From NCBI GenBank assembly GCA_017463365.1, contig JAFTPH010000029.1, positions 1 through 63,925 on the forward strand: a DNA stretch of 63,925 nucleotides. The letters are read 5' to 3'. Made by a program: the position numbers and the translations under genes. Positions within the stretch are counted from its first letter, which is position 1, and the number at the start of each line of letters is the position of its first letter. Shown here piece by piece: positions 35,579 to 44,524 of the stretch. The stretch is from Bacilli bacterium (GTDB taxonomy: Bacteria; Bacillota_I; Bacilli_A; ML615J-28; CAG-313). Under the pieces are notes generated by a model. That model was not told the DNA's origin. It made no database searches and saw nothing but the letters and a program-made list of their open reading frames with translations.

Positions 35579-36388
35579 GTGAATTGGACAATAATTAAAA
35601 ATATTGGCGAATTTATTCAGAATTATACAGGTAATGAAGTATTTGGATATGTTCGATTAGTTATCGATGTTTTATTAATTTTAGCTGCTGTTATCTTTGT
35701 TTATCGTATTTTTATGCGTTATACTAATAATCGAATCTTATGGTTTTTAACAGGGGCACTGCTTCTTTTGTTTGTGTTAATTATTGGTTTAGATTTACAA
35801 ATTTTATATGCTTTATATCCATATATTGTTTGTATTGTGGTAGCAGTATGGATATTCTATAATGCGGGAAAATTAAAAACTGTTTTTGGAGATATGGTTA
35901 AATATAAGAATACGAAGAATTTCGTACTAGATGAAAGTTCTCAAGAAGAGTTAATTTCAACATTAATTAAGAGTGTTGAATATTTATCAAGTCGTCAAAT
36001 TGGGGCGATTATTACAATTGAAAAACAAGATTCATTAAATACATATATTAATAAAGGGACTAAGCTTGATGCGGAAATCTCATTTGAGTTATTAAGTACA
36101 ATCTTTATGCCAGGAACAGCCTTACATGATGGAGCCGTAATTATTAGAGGTAAGCATGTTATGAGTGCAGGAGCTTTCTATCCTTCAACTGATAAGAATG
36201 ATATTCCAAAGAATTATGGGTCACGTCACCGTGCGGCGATTGGGATTAGTGAAGTAACTGATGCGTTTACAATTGTTGTTTCAGAAGAAACAGGAAAAGT
36301 GGCGTTAACGCTTGATGGTACAATTACTCCAGATGTATCGCTTGAAAGTTTACGTGTTTATTTAAAACAAAATATTATTGTTGAGTAG
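35579..36388 (+). CDS. cdaA: Diadenylate cyclase CdaA (DacA), makes c-di-AMP
   Basis: 269 residues from GTG, with a strong AGGAGG 7-8 nt upstream. About three N-terminal membrane helices (about 25-95), then the DAC domain with LHDGAVIIRG (about 182-191) and GSRHRAAIGISE (about 214-225), the DGA and RHR motifs of active diadenylate cyclases. It condenses two ATP into c-di-AMP, which controls osmolyte transport and wall homeostasis. The gene normally following, cdaR, is absent and another membrane protein takes its place. Confidence 0.95.
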   Translation: MNWTIIKNIGEFIQNYTGNEVFGYVRLVIDVLLILAAVIFVYRIFMRYTNNRILWFLTGALLLLFVLIIGLDLQILYALYPYIVCIVVAVWIFYNAGKLKTVFGDMVKYKNTKNFVLDESSQEELISTLIKSVEYLSSRQIGAIITIEKQDSLNTYINKGTKLDAEISFELLSTIFMPGTALHDGAVIIRGKHVMSAGAFYPSTDKNDIPKNYGSRHRAAIGISEVTDAFTIVVSEETGKVALTLDGTITPDVSLESLRVYLKQNIIVE

Positions 36389-36396
36389 GTGAAAAG

Positions 36397-37587
36397 ATGG
36401 TAAATATTTTAAATCTTATTCCGGATGCTTATTTAGTTAATTTGTTTTTAGTGGCTACAACAGTAGTAGTTTTAACCCTTGGAATAATTGGTATTTGTGT
36501 TTATCATAAGCTTGCGTATATTTCATTACCTTCTATTTTTGTAGTTGATGCATCATTAATTGTTTTATCAAAATTATTAGTGCTTCCAGCATGGATTAAT
36601 TTAATTTATGATGGAATTTTAGTAATTATTTTAGGACTAGCTGTTTTGGAGTTTTTAAAAGCAGCAGAAATTGAAAAAGCAAGAAATAGAAATGCGAACA
36701 ATTTCTTAGGTAATGCGGCATACGATTATTATTATTCAACTAATAGTAAAGATAAAATCGTTGATGCTAGTGATACTTTTATGGAACTTGTAAGCTTAGA
36801 TTTAAATGAATTACGTAAGTCAAAGGGTTTTCAAACAATGTTTGGAGAGCTAAAAATTCAAAAGGTTAATGGGCGTGATGTAACTGAAGAGATAGCTTTA
36901 AAGTTATTCTTTGATTATGATAAAGGGCGCGCATCTAATGAAACATATCAATTTGATTTACAAGTTTTAATTGATAATGAGGTAGTTTTCTTAAAAGGAG
37001 TTGTACAACCAATTCATTATCGTGGTAAGTTTATTGGACGTAATGTTTATTTAATTAACGATAAATCAGCAACGTTTGATAGTTTAAGAGGAACTATTAA
37101 AGGGATGGTAAAGGAACTTGAAGATGCAAGTCGTCAAACATATGCGTTAATGTCATTGACTAAAAATGCGATTATGTATTTTGATTATAAGACAGGAACT
37201 TATGTGGCAACTGAAGCGATGAATAATTATTTAGAGGTTACTCAAAAAGAATTTACAATTGAAGAATTCTTTGATATGATTCATCCTGAAGATCTTCGTT
37301 CTTATCAAGAACAAGGTTCAATGATTAATTCAATGATGGCTAATAGAAGTAAGCTTCGTTTATATATCAATAAAAAGTATTATGATGTTTATGATGATTC
37401 ACTATATTTAAATAAAGATTCTGGTCTTGTTTCAATTATTTCTTTAGTAAGTGATCCAGAAGTTGTTAGTGTAAAACATCAACAAGAAGTGAAGAATGCG
37501 AATATGTGGGCTACTTTAGAAGAGATCAATCCAAGTGATGTAATGGATGATTTAATGAATGAGTTAAAGGATAAAAATAATGAATAG
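36397..37587 (+). CDS. Membrane-anchored protein with two PAS-like domains, in the cdaR position
   Basis: 396 residues. N-terminal three helices (about 10-90), then two alpha/beta PAS-type segments. The first is about 115-230 (KDKIVDASDTFMELVSLD, VVFLKGVVQPIHYRGK). The second is about 250-345 (NAIMYFDYKTGTYVATEAM, EEFFDMIHPEDLRSY, which looks like PAS_3), followed by an acidic tail. No GGDEF, kinase or phosphodiesterase catalytic motif is seen. It lies 8 nt after cdaA and overlaps ispDF by 8 bases. By position it may be the regulatory partner of CdaA. It has no YbbR repeats, so it is not CdaR. Confidence 0.7.
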   Translation: MVNILNLIPDAYLVNLFLVATTVVVLTLGIIGICVYHKLAYISLPSIFVVDASLIVLSKLLVLPAWINLIYDGILVIILGLAVLEFLKAAEIEKARNRNANNFLGNAAYDYYYSTNSKDKIVDASDTFMELVSLDLNELRKSKGFQTMFGELKIQKVNGRDVTEEIALKLFFDYDKGRASNETYQFDLQVLIDNEVVFLKGVVQPIHYRGKFIGRNVYLINDKSATFDSLRGTIKGMVKELEDASRQTYALMSLTKNAIMYFDYKTGTYVATEAMNNYLEVTQKEFTIEEFFDMIHPEDLRSYQEQGSMINSMMANRSKLRLYINKKYYDVYDDSLYLNKDSGLVSIISLVSDPEVVSVKHQQEVKNANMWATLEEINPSDVMDDLMNELKDKNNE

Positions 37588-38665
37588 TGGTATTATTTTA
37601 ATGGCTGGTAAGGGTGAAAGAAGTAAGCTTAGTTACAATAAAACTCTTTATCAGTATTTGGGGAAACCACTCTTTATGTATTCAGTCATTGCTTTCTATA
37701 ATAATAAAGAGCTTGATGAGATTTATTTGGTTATTGATCCAAGTGATGAAGAAGAGGTTCTTAAGTATTTAGAAGAGTATGATAGGGTTAAGCTTGTTTA
37801 TGGGGCCTCATCAAGAGCTGAAAGTTTAAAGAATGCGTTAAAAGTTATTAATGCTGATAAAGTAGTAGTTCATGATGCGGCAAGACCATATGTTACATCA
37901 AGTGATATTTCTTCTGTTTTAGCATCTTTAGAGTCTCATGATCTAGCAACGCTATATCATAAAGTGGTGGATACTATCAAAGAAGGAGTTAAAACTTTAA
38001 AGCGTGATGAGTTAAAAGCGGTCACAACCCCACAAGGATTTACGAAAAAGTGTATTGAGAAAATCTTAAGTAATGGAGAAAATGTTTATGATGAACTTCA
38101 AATCTTTGAAAATGATGATGTAAAGATAGCTTTTATTGAGGAAACACACAATAATAAAAAATTTACGGATGCGAATGATTTTGAAAATCCTAAATACTTA
38201 ATTGGTCATTCATTAGATTTCCATCCGCTTGTTGAGGGTAGAAAATTAATCTTAGGGGGAGTTGTATTTGATTATCCTTTAGGTTTAATGGGTCATAGTG
38301 ATGCGGATGTTGTGTATCATGCGGTGGCAGAAGCAATTATTGGCGCTTTAAATATGGGCGATATTGGAACATTGTTCCCTGATACAAGTGATGAATATAA
38401 AGATATTGATTCTAGTTATTTTCTTAAGTATATGAAAAAAGTCTTAGAAGAAAATAATTATTCAATCAATAATCTAGATATTATTATCTATTTAGAAAAA
38501 CCGAATCTAAAAAATTATAAGCGACAAATGGCTGAAAATATCGCGGAAAACTTAGGCATTTCAAGTGATGTTGTTAATGTTAAAGCAACAACAATGGAAA
38601 AGCAAGGAGTTATCGGCAATGGTCATGGTATCGCAAGTGAAGCGGTAGTATTGTTAAAAAGATAG
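37580..38665 (+). CDS. ispDF: Bifunctional IspD-IspF isoprenoid enzyme
   Basis: 361 residues. IspD half (about 1-205): IILMAGKGERSK, GASSRAESL, VVHDAARPYV, KAVTTPQGF. IspF half (about 208-361): GHSLDFHPL with the metal His, LMGHSDADVVYHA, MGDIGTLFPD, NVKATTMEKQG. Together they make MEP-pathway CDP-methylerythritol and methylerythritol cyclodiphosphate (the kinase IspE is elsewhere). It overlaps the PAS-like gene by 8 bases, so it closes the cdaA operon. Confidence 0.93.
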   Translation: MNSGIILMAGKGERSKLSYNKTLYQYLGKPLFMYSVIAFYNNKELDEIYLVIDPSDEEEVLKYLEEYDRVKLVYGASSRAESLKNALKVINADKVVVHDAARPYVTSSDISSVLASLESHDLATLYHKVVDTIKEGVKTLKRDELKAVTTPQGFTKKCIEKILSNGENVYDELQIFENDDVKIAFIEETHNNKKFTDANDFENPKYLIGHSLDFHPLVEGRKLILGGVVFDYPLGLMGHSDADVVYHAVAEAIIGALNMGDIGTLFPDTSDEYKDIDSSYFLKYMKKVLEENNYSINNLDIIIYLEKPNLKNYKRQMAENIAENLGISSDVVNVKATTMEKQGVIGNGHGIASEAVVLLKR

Positions 38666-38688
38666 ACTAATCCTTAAGGATTAGTCTA
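38663..38688 (+). terminator. Terminator-like hairpin after ispDF
   Basis: Perfect 26-bp palindrome with arms TAGACTAATCC and GGATTAGTCTA. Only a short T stretch follows. Confidence 0.6.
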
Positions 38689-38702
38689 TTTACTTATTTA
38701 AT

Positions 38703-38731
38703 TTGTCAAAAAAATTTAAAAGTGCTATAAT
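38703..38731 (+). promoter_or_regulatory. Promoter of the flavin-reductase-like gene
   Basis: TTGTCA (38703-38708), 17-bp spacer, TATAAT (38726-38731). It excludes the ATG at 38732 as the start. Confidence 0.78.
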
Positions 38732-38755
38732 ATGGATATATATAGGAGAATGGTT

Positions 38756-39679
38756 ATGAGTGAAAAATTTAAAGATTTAAGAATAGTAGATAATTTTTAT
38801 CAAACATCATCTTTTTTTCCAATGCCGCTTACTTTAATTGGAACTTTAGATGAAAAGGGAAATACTTCGTTTGGAGCTTACTCTTTAGTTTTCCCTTATT
38901 ATATTGCGGGAAAAGATTATTATGCGATGGTATTAGAATGTCGTAATTCTTCTAATACTTGTAGAGGGTTGTTAAGAAGTGGTAAGTGCACAATTAACTT
39001 TATGCCTTATTCAAAAAAGATTTTTAAAGAATGTGTTAGACTTGGTTTCCCAGGTGATACGCCAGAAGAAAAAATGAAAGAGTTTAAATTTGGATTAGAA
39101 GATGGGTTATCTTGTGTAGATCATCCAGAAGAGGCTTGGCCAAAGGTTATAAGTGAAGCTTATCAAGTATTTGAATGTACATGGGTTAAGGAATTAGATA
39201 ACGCTGAAAATGATAAGATTTTAGATGAATATAATGGACCATACCATGATTTTAATGGGATTACTTCAAAATATGGGGCACATTTTATTTTAAAGATTGA
39301 CCATATCTTAATGAAAGAAAAATATCACAATGCGATTATCAATGGGGTTACAAGAAGTAATTTCGCTCCAATTCCAACTAACTGGGGGTATCGTGATTCA
39401 AAGAATTTCTGGTGTTCAGGGTTTGTTAAACCACATGCGGAAGGAATTCCAGATAAAGAAGTGGATTTACAATCAATTAGATATGCGGCAGATCGAGCAG
39501 ATGATGTCGTTAAATTTACTGATGATGCTTTAAAAATGTTAGTTAAAGTTCCACGTCCATTTTTAAAACTAGTTTTAAAGGGTTGTGTAGATTGGGCTAA
39601 AGAAAATAATTGTGAGTTAATTACAGAAAAAGAAATCGCCATTATTAACGATAAACGAGCAAAAGAAAAGAAGAAATAA
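38756..39679 (+). CDS. Flavin-reductase-like protein with a PCP_red-like C-terminal domain
   Basis: 307 residues from ATG 38756 (AGGAG 7 nt upstream). N-terminal FMN-binding split barrel (SFFPMPLTLIGTLDEKGNTS, NTCRGLLRSGKCTINF). The C-terminal 55 residues, VKFTDDALKMLVKVPRPFLK...WAKENNCELITEKEI, resemble the small PCP_red helical domain. Likely a flavin-dependent reductase; substrate unknown. Single gene between a promoter and a strong terminator. Confidence 0.75.
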   Translation: MSEKFKDLRIVDNFYQTSSFFPMPLTLIGTLDEKGNTSFGAYSLVFPYYIAGKDYYAMVLECRNSSNTCRGLLRSGKCTINFMPYSKKIFKECVRLGFPGDTPEEKMKEFKFGLEDGLSCVDHPEEAWPKVISEAYQVFECTWVKELDNAENDKILDEYNGPYHDFNGITSKYGAHFILKIDHILMKEKYHNAIINGVTRSNFAPIPTNWGYRDSKNFWCSGFVKPHAEGIPDKEVDLQSIRYAADRADDVVKFTDDALKMLVKVPRPFLKLVLKGCVDWAKENNCELITEKEIAIINDKRAKEKKK

Positions 39680-39683
39680 CAAA

Positions 39684-39721
39684 AAATACCAACGATATCA
39701 TTAGATATTGTTGGTATTTAT
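39684..39721 (+). terminator. Terminator after the flavin-reductase-like gene
   Basis: 16-bp stem (39684-39699 with 39704-39719, one G-T pair), 4-nt loop, T-rich 3' side. Confidence 0.85.
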
Positions 39722-39731
39722 TTCATAATTA

Positions 39732-39740
39732 TGATATAAT
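39732..39740 (+). promoter_or_regulatory. Extended -10 promoter of the Y-family polymerase operon
   Basis: TGATATAAT, extended -10, 20 bp before the start codon. No LexA-type operator was recognised by eye. Confidence 0.5.
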
Positions 39741-39760
39741 TTAGAAAAAGGAAGGTGTTT

Positions 39761-41236
39761 ATGAATAAAATATATTTGTGTATCGATTTAAAATCTTTCT
39801 ATGCATCTGTTGAATGTGTAGATTTAGGATTAAATCCCTTAACTACTAATTTAGTAGTTGCTGATTCGTCAAGAACAGAGAAAACGATTTGTTTAGCGGT
39901 AACTCCGGCTTTAAAATCATTTGGGATTAAGGGGAGAGCAAGATTATTTGAAGTTATTCAAAGAGTAAATGAGGTTAATAAAGAAAGAAAAAATAAAGTA
40001 AAAAGATTAACTGGTAAGTCTTATAATCTTAATGAATTAGAAAAAGATCAAAGTCTCGCAGTTGATTTTATAACTGCTAAACCTAGAATGGCACATTATA
40101 TCAAAGTTAGTGCGAAAATTTATGAGATATATCTAAAATATGTATCAAAAGAAGATATTCATGTTTATTCAATTGATGAAGTATTTATTGATGTTTCTAA
40201 TTATTTAAAAACTTATAGATTAACACCAGGGGACTTTGCGAAAAAAATGATTATTGATGTTTATGAACAAACAGGTATTACTGCGACCGCTGGAATTGGG
40301 ACTAATATGTATTTAGCTAAAGTAGCAATGGATATGGTTGCTAAAAAGATGAGACCTGATAAATACGGGGTACGAATGGCATACCTTAATGAAGAAATGT
40401 ATCGAAAAGTTTTATGGGATTATCAACCAATTACTGATTTTTGGCGAGTAGGAAAAGGATATGCGAAAAAACTAGCTGAATTTGGTCTTCATACAATGGG
40501 GGATATTGCCTTATTTTCGACTAAATATGAAGATATTTTGTATAACCTTTTTGGGGTAAATGCCGAATTATTAATTGACCATGCTTGGGGTGTTGAACCA
40601 TGTACGATTGCTCACATTAAAAATTATCAACCAATGGGTAAATCAATTGGTTCAGGGCAAGTATTACATTGTCCATATGATTTCGCCAAAGCAAGATTAA
40701 TTGTTAAAGAAATGGTTGATGCTTTATCTTTAGATTTATTTGATAAATGCATTTTTACTAATAAAATTGTTTTAACAATAGGTTATGATATTGAAAACCT
40801 AACTAACCCTAAACTTAGACAAAGTTATGATGGCGAAATAACAACCGATTATTTAGGACGAGAAATACCAAAACACGCTCATGGTACAGCGACAATTAAG
40901 AGATTTACTTCTTCATCGCATTTATTAACCAAAGCAACGATTGAATTATATGATCAAATTGTGAATAAAAATCTTTTAATTAGAAGAATTAATATTTCAG
41001 CAATCAATCTTGTTGATAAAGAACCAACTGATAGTTATGAACAATTAGATTTGTTTACTAATGTGGAAGCCCTACAAGAAGAAAATGAAATGTTGGAAAA
41101 AGAAAAAAGACGTCAGCAGGCGGTATTAAATATTAAAAAGCGTTATGGAAAGAATGCGATTATGAAAGGAATGAATTTAGAAGAAGGAGCAACAATGAAA
41201 GAAAGGAATGACCAAATTGGTGGTCATAAGGCTTAA
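39761..41236 (+). CDS. Y-family (UmuC/UvrX-like) translesion DNA polymerase
   Basis: 491 residues from ATG 39761 (GGAAGG 5 nt upstream; the GTG at 39755 overlaps that site). Palm motifs CIDLKSFYASVE (Asp, Phe, Glu) and YSIDEVFIDV (catalytic D/E), TATAGIGTNMYLAKVA, little finger after about 280, and a QLDLFTN beta-clamp-binding motif near the C-terminus. It closely resembles the B. subtilis UvrX/YqjW type of mobile and chromosomal UmuC. It performs error-prone bypass. A YolD-like gene follows after 2 nt, as is usual for this subfamily. Confidence 0.92.
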   Translation: MNKIYLCIDLKSFYASVECVDLGLNPLTTNLVVADSSRTEKTICLAVTPALKSFGIKGRARLFEVIQRVNEVNKERKNKVKRLTGKSYNLNELEKDQSLAVDFITAKPRMAHYIKVSAKIYEIYLKYVSKEDIHVYSIDEVFIDVSNYLKTYRLTPGDFAKKMIIDVYEQTGITATAGIGTNMYLAKVAMDMVAKKMRPDKYGVRMAYLNEEMYRKVLWDYQPITDFWRVGKGYAKKLAEFGLHTMGDIALFSTKYEDILYNLFGVNAELLIDHAWGVEPCTIAHIKNYQPMGKSIGSGQVLHCPYDFAKARLIVKEMVDALSLDLFDKCIFTNKIVLTIGYDIENLTNPKLRQSYDGEITTDYLGREIPKHAHGTATIKRFTSSSHLLTKATIELYDQIVNKNLLIRRINISAINLVDKEPTDSYEQLDLFTNVEALQEENEMLEKEKRRQQAVLNIKKRYGKNAIMKGMNLEEGATMKERNDQIGGHKA

Positions 41237-41238
41237 TT

Positions 41239-41664
41239 ATGGAAAAATATCAAAGTATTATAGATAAGCCATATCAAAAATCAACAGCCAGACCTCATAT
41301 GTCATTAAATGATAGAGCGGCTCAGTTTGCCCCTTTTGCGGCACTAACAGGGTATGAGGCAGAACTTAAAGAAGTATCAAGGCTTACAGAAGAGAAGTGT
41401 GAACTAACTGATGAAGCAAAAGAACTGATTAATACCAAATTAAACTATATTATTACTTTTAAACTTCAAGAAGAAATTTTGGTTACCCATTTTGTCCAAG
41501 ACTTAAAAAAACAAGGTGGAAGTTACAAAACAGTATTTTTACAAGTTAAAAGAATAGATGAAGTAACAAAAGAACTAATCTTTGTTGACAAAACAAAAAT
41601 AAAACTAGAAAATATAATAAACGTAAACTCTAAAACTTTAGATTCGATTTTTAAAGATTTTTGA
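41239..41664 (+). CDS. YolD-like protein
   Basis: 141 residues. DRAAQFAPFAALTGYEAELKE is the signature of the YolD-like family, which is commonly encoded beside UvrX/YqjW-type polymerases and thought to work as a UmuD substitute. No Ser-Lys protease dyad like UmuD is apparent. Ends with TGA, another example of TGA used as a stop. Confidence 0.88.
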   Translation: MEKYQSIIDKPYQKSTARPHMSLNDRAAQFAPFAALTGYEAELKEVSRLTEEKCELTDEAKELINTKLNYIITFKLQEEILVTHFVQDLKKQGGSYKTVFLQVKRIDEVTKELIFVDKTKIKLENIINVNSKTLDSIFKDF

Positions 41665-41678
41665 GAAAGGAGCCTAAT

Positions 41679-42206
41679 ATGAAATTTAAACCAAACTATG
41701 TTAATAATTTAATAATCGCTATGATAACATTATTTATATCAATTTATCCAATGCTTTTGGCAATATTTTTAATAATTGATCCATCAGTGGTTAAGGATTT
41801 TCTTCCAACAATACCGGGTCTGTTTATAATTTCAATATTATTTATAGTTGGTTCTAATTTAATTAATTTTGTTATAGGTCTTTTTATTAAACCAAAGATG
41901 TATATATATCAAGAGGGTTTTATCTATAAAAATAAAGAATATAAATATATAGATATATCTAAAATGGAATTTGATATTGGTTCTATAAGTAGAACAAGAT
42001 CTGATCCATGTGTTTTAACTTTGTATTTAAAAAATAAAGGTCTATTAGAAATTAGACATCCATCAATTATTATGACCTTAATAATTAAAAAAAGAAGCTA
42101 TGATGCTCCTCTTAGAATAAAGGGATGGAAGTGGCTTTTAGTTATGATAGCAATTTCTACAGGTATTGGGTTGATGATTGGTCTTCTTGGTATAATTGGA
42201 GGATAG
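41679..42206 (+). CDS. Membrane protein of the paralogous 41.7-45 kb cluster (member 1)
   Basis: 175 residues from ATG 41679 (AAAGGAG 7-8 nt upstream). Two N-terminal helices, a cytoplasmic segment IKPKMYIYQEGFIYKNKEYK...IDISKMEFDIGS...RSDPCVLTLYLKN, and a last helix near the C-terminus. The same order and several identical residues (KPK, GF/RF-YK, D-S/V, FD-G-SR/KTR/S, EP/DPC-L-LY, SP/HPS) occur in member 5 at 44508. The soluble part may be a small PH-like beta fold (inference). Not a recognised family. Confidence 0.6.
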   Translation: MKFKPNYVNNLIIAMITLFISIYPMLLAIFLIIDPSVVKDFLPTIPGLFIISILFIVGSNLINFVIGLFIKPKMYIYQEGFIYKNKEYKYIDISKMEFDIGSISRTRSDPCVLTLYLKNKGLLEIRHPSIIMTLIIKKRSYDAPLRIKGWKWLLVMIAISTGIGLMIGLLGIIGG

Positions 42207-42211
42207 TAAGA

Positions 42212-42799
42212 ATGTTAAAGTATACGTTAGCAGCCGTCCAAAAGATATATAAAGATGTAAAAAAATTAGCTTTAATTATTAAATATATTACGCTTATCTT
42301 TATGACGAGTTATTTCATATATGTACTTGTTACAAATAAAGGGATTTTTATTGTAAATGTTATCTTAGCATCATTATTTGTAATATATACAATATTTGAA
42401 ATTGTTACCTACAAGAAACAAATAAAAACCGTTAAAAAGGTTGCGAAAAGAATATATCGAATAATAAAAATAATTTTAAAAGGTTTTACTTTAGGAGTAT
42501 CAATTTACAGTATGTATATTTCTACTTTAGAGGTATCTCCAATTACAATTATTTTAGCAACTATTATGATAATTTTATGGATAATTCAAATCTTATTTGA
42601 AGTTGTAACATTTATGTTACAAGACGAAATTGAATATATTTTAGCAGGAATTAATGAAGATATTGTTAGACCATATATTAATGTTACCAATATTGTTGGT
42701 AAATTAAAAGGTGAAACGAAAGAATACATTCAACCATATCCAAAAGAGAAAAAGGTTTTAGAAGAACTAATTAAAGAAAAAAAGAAAAGGGAAAAATAG
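42212..42799 (+). CDS. Membrane protein of the 41.7-45 kb cluster (member 2)
   Basis: 195 residues from ATG 42212, with GGAGG about 9 nt upstream; the longer frame begins inside the previous gene. Amphipathic Lys-rich N-terminus, then two hydrophobic pairs (about 25-65 and 88-135) separated by a Lys-rich loop TYKKQIKTVKKVAKRIYRIIK, and a charged C-terminal tail. No family recognised. The gap to the next gene is 2 nt. Confidence 0.6.
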   Translation: MLKYTLAAVQKIYKDVKKLALIIKYITLIFMTSYFIYVLVTNKGIFIVNVILASLFVIYTIFEIVTYKKQIKTVKKVAKRIYRIIKIILKGFTLGVSIYSMYISTLEVSPITIILATIMIILWIIQILFEVVTFMLQDEIEYILAGINEDIVRPYINVTNIVGKLKGETKEYIQPYPKEKKVLEELIKEKKKREK

Positions 42800-42801
42800 A
42801 T

Positions 42802-44046
42802 ATGAAAAAAACAGTTTTGACAATCATTATCTTATTTATATCATTTATACTAGTAGGACTTCTTTCAGCAATACTAAATAAACCAAGTATTTTTTCTATT
42901 GGGGTTATGGCAATACTAGTTATCGAATTGTTAATAAAAAGATCAGAAATTAAAAAAATCAACCGAGTTATTATTCCATTAGCTGAACAAAAAGATTATC
43001 AACGAATTATCTCTTATCTTACAGCGAAAAGTAAAGAATGTAAATTTACGGCTAATGAAATAGCATGTAAGCTTTCTATTGCCCAAGCTATTAGTTTAAA
43101 AGATGGTTTAGTTGAAGCAGAAAAATATATTAAAGAAAACCATCTTGATAATTATTCAAGTAGTGCTTATGTAATGTTTGTTATTAGTTTAGAAAAAGGT
43201 AAGATGGAAGAAGCTTTAAAATATGCTGCGAAAGTGAAAATGGCAAAACATAAAAATGCTAATAAGCAAAAAGAAATGCTTACTCGTATTCTAAAAATGA
43301 TTGAAACTAAAGAATGTGATTATATCGTTTTAGAAGAAACAAATTATACTTTTTTACAAGAATTATGTTTAAAATACAAAAACAATGAAGAAGTAGAATT
43401 CGACAGCAATTATAATGGAGTAGCATTTAATATAAAACTTAGTGAAGAATTTAAAAGAAAAAGAATAATTAATATTACTATTATTGGTAACATCATTTTA
43501 GCAGGATTAGTAGCAGGACTTTTTCATGTAGGAATTATAAATTCAGTGATGGTTCTTATATTATTAATGATTGTTCCAGCCCTAACAATATATTATTATC
43601 ATAAACAAAAGAAAATAATTACTAAGAATCAATATAAAATAGGAATCAATTTAGGAATAATCGTACTTATAATTCTTTTAATCTGTACTATTTTAGGTAT
43701 AGTAAAAAATACATCTAAAATTAAAACTGAAGAAATGGTATCTGATATGGAATATATTTTTGATATTGATATTCCTGATGGCTATGAAGAAGTTGAATCA
43801 GTAGTATTAAATACATTAAAACAAAAAAAGCAAATTGTTTTATTATATATTCCAAACGAAAGTGATGTAACAAAATTATATGCAGACATAGACTCTTATT
43901 TTATTCATTATTCTAATGGTACAATATATTGTGTAGATCATAATGCTTATAATTGTTTTGAATGTATGGATACTTGTACATGTTATGTATTTGTTATCTT
44001 AGATGGAGAACAAATGATCGAATTATTAAAAATTGAAAATGAATAA
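42802..44046 (+). CDS. Membrane protein with helical-repeat cytoplasmic region (cluster member 3)
   Basis: 414 residues. Two N-terminal helices (about 5-48), a TPR-like all-helical stretch (about 60-190; KYIKENHL, GKMEEALKYAAKVK), another two hydrophobic pairs (about 220-305) and an extracytoplasmic C-terminal domain with a Cys-rich CFECMDTCTCYVF. The SMB-like Cys spacing may form disulfides. Unknown function. Ribosome-binding site is weak. Confidence 0.55.
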   Translation: MKKTVLTIIILFISFILVGLLSAILNKPSIFSIGVMAILVIELLIKRSEIKKINRVIIPLAEQKDYQRIISYLTAKSKECKFTANEIACKLSIAQAISLKDGLVEAEKYIKENHLDNYSSSAYVMFVISLEKGKMEEALKYAAKVKMAKHKNANKQKEMLTRILKMIETKECDYIVLEETNYTFLQELCLKYKNNEEVEFDSNYNGVAFNIKLSEEFKRKRIINITIIGNIILAGLVAGLFHVGIINSVMVLILLMIVPALTIYYYHKQKKIITKNQYKIGINLGIIVLIILLICTILGIVKNTSKIKTEEMVSDMEYIFDIDIPDGYEEVESVVLNTLKQKKQIVLLYIPNESDVTKLYADIDSYFIHYSNGTIYCVDHNAYNCFECMDTCTCYVFVILDGEQMIELLKIENE

Positions 44047-44059
44047 TTGGTGATATCAT

Positions 44060-44524
44060 ATGAAAAAGAAGATTTATATATACAGATTGTTTTTTCCAAT
44101 CTTTTATTCAATAGTGCTTTTCTTAGCGGTAGCATATATGTTAATTCTTACTATAAGCCATGAACTTGAAATAAAAGTATTTCTTGGATTATTATTTTTA
44201 TATGGTCTTGGGTTATTATTGATATGGCAAGAGGCTAGAATATATATCTTATTTGATTATAAAAATAAGTTAATTAAATTTAAGTTTAAAGATTTTTCAT
44301 CTAAATCATATATTCACGCATTAGATATAGTTGATAAAATAGATGTAGTTTTACGTGATCATATATACTTAGATTTTGTTCTATTTTTAAAAGGGGGAAC
44401 AAGTCAAAAAATAACTTTTGTGGGGACATATAAAGAAACGTTTAGATTAAAATATAACTATAAAAGACTTAAAAGACAAGTTGATAAAGCGTTAAAGGAA
44501 TGTAGTTATGGAAATAAAGAATAA
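44060..44524 (+). CDS. Membrane protein of the cluster (member 4)
   Basis: 154 residues. Two N-terminal hydrophobic helices (about 10-60), then a cytoplasmic beta-rich part (IYILFDYKNKLIKFKFKDF, ALDIVDKIDVVLRD, LFLKGGTSQKITFVG) and a Lys-rich helix. Topology resembles members 1 and 5 without the last helix. It overlaps the next gene by 17 bases. GGTGAT ribosome-binding site. Confidence 0.55.
   Translation: MKKKIYIYRLFFPIFYSIVLFLAVAYMLILTISHELEIKVFLGLLFLYGLGLLLIWQEARIYILFDYKNKLIKFKFKDFSSKSYIHALDIVDKIDVVLRDHIYLDFVLFLKGGTSQKITFVGTYKETFRLKYNYKRLKRQVDKALKECSYGNKE

Noticed and set aside
38732-38755. ATG at 38732 as the start of the flavin-reductase-like gene
   Set aside because: It lies directly after the TATAAT box at 38726-38731, before any plausible transcription start.
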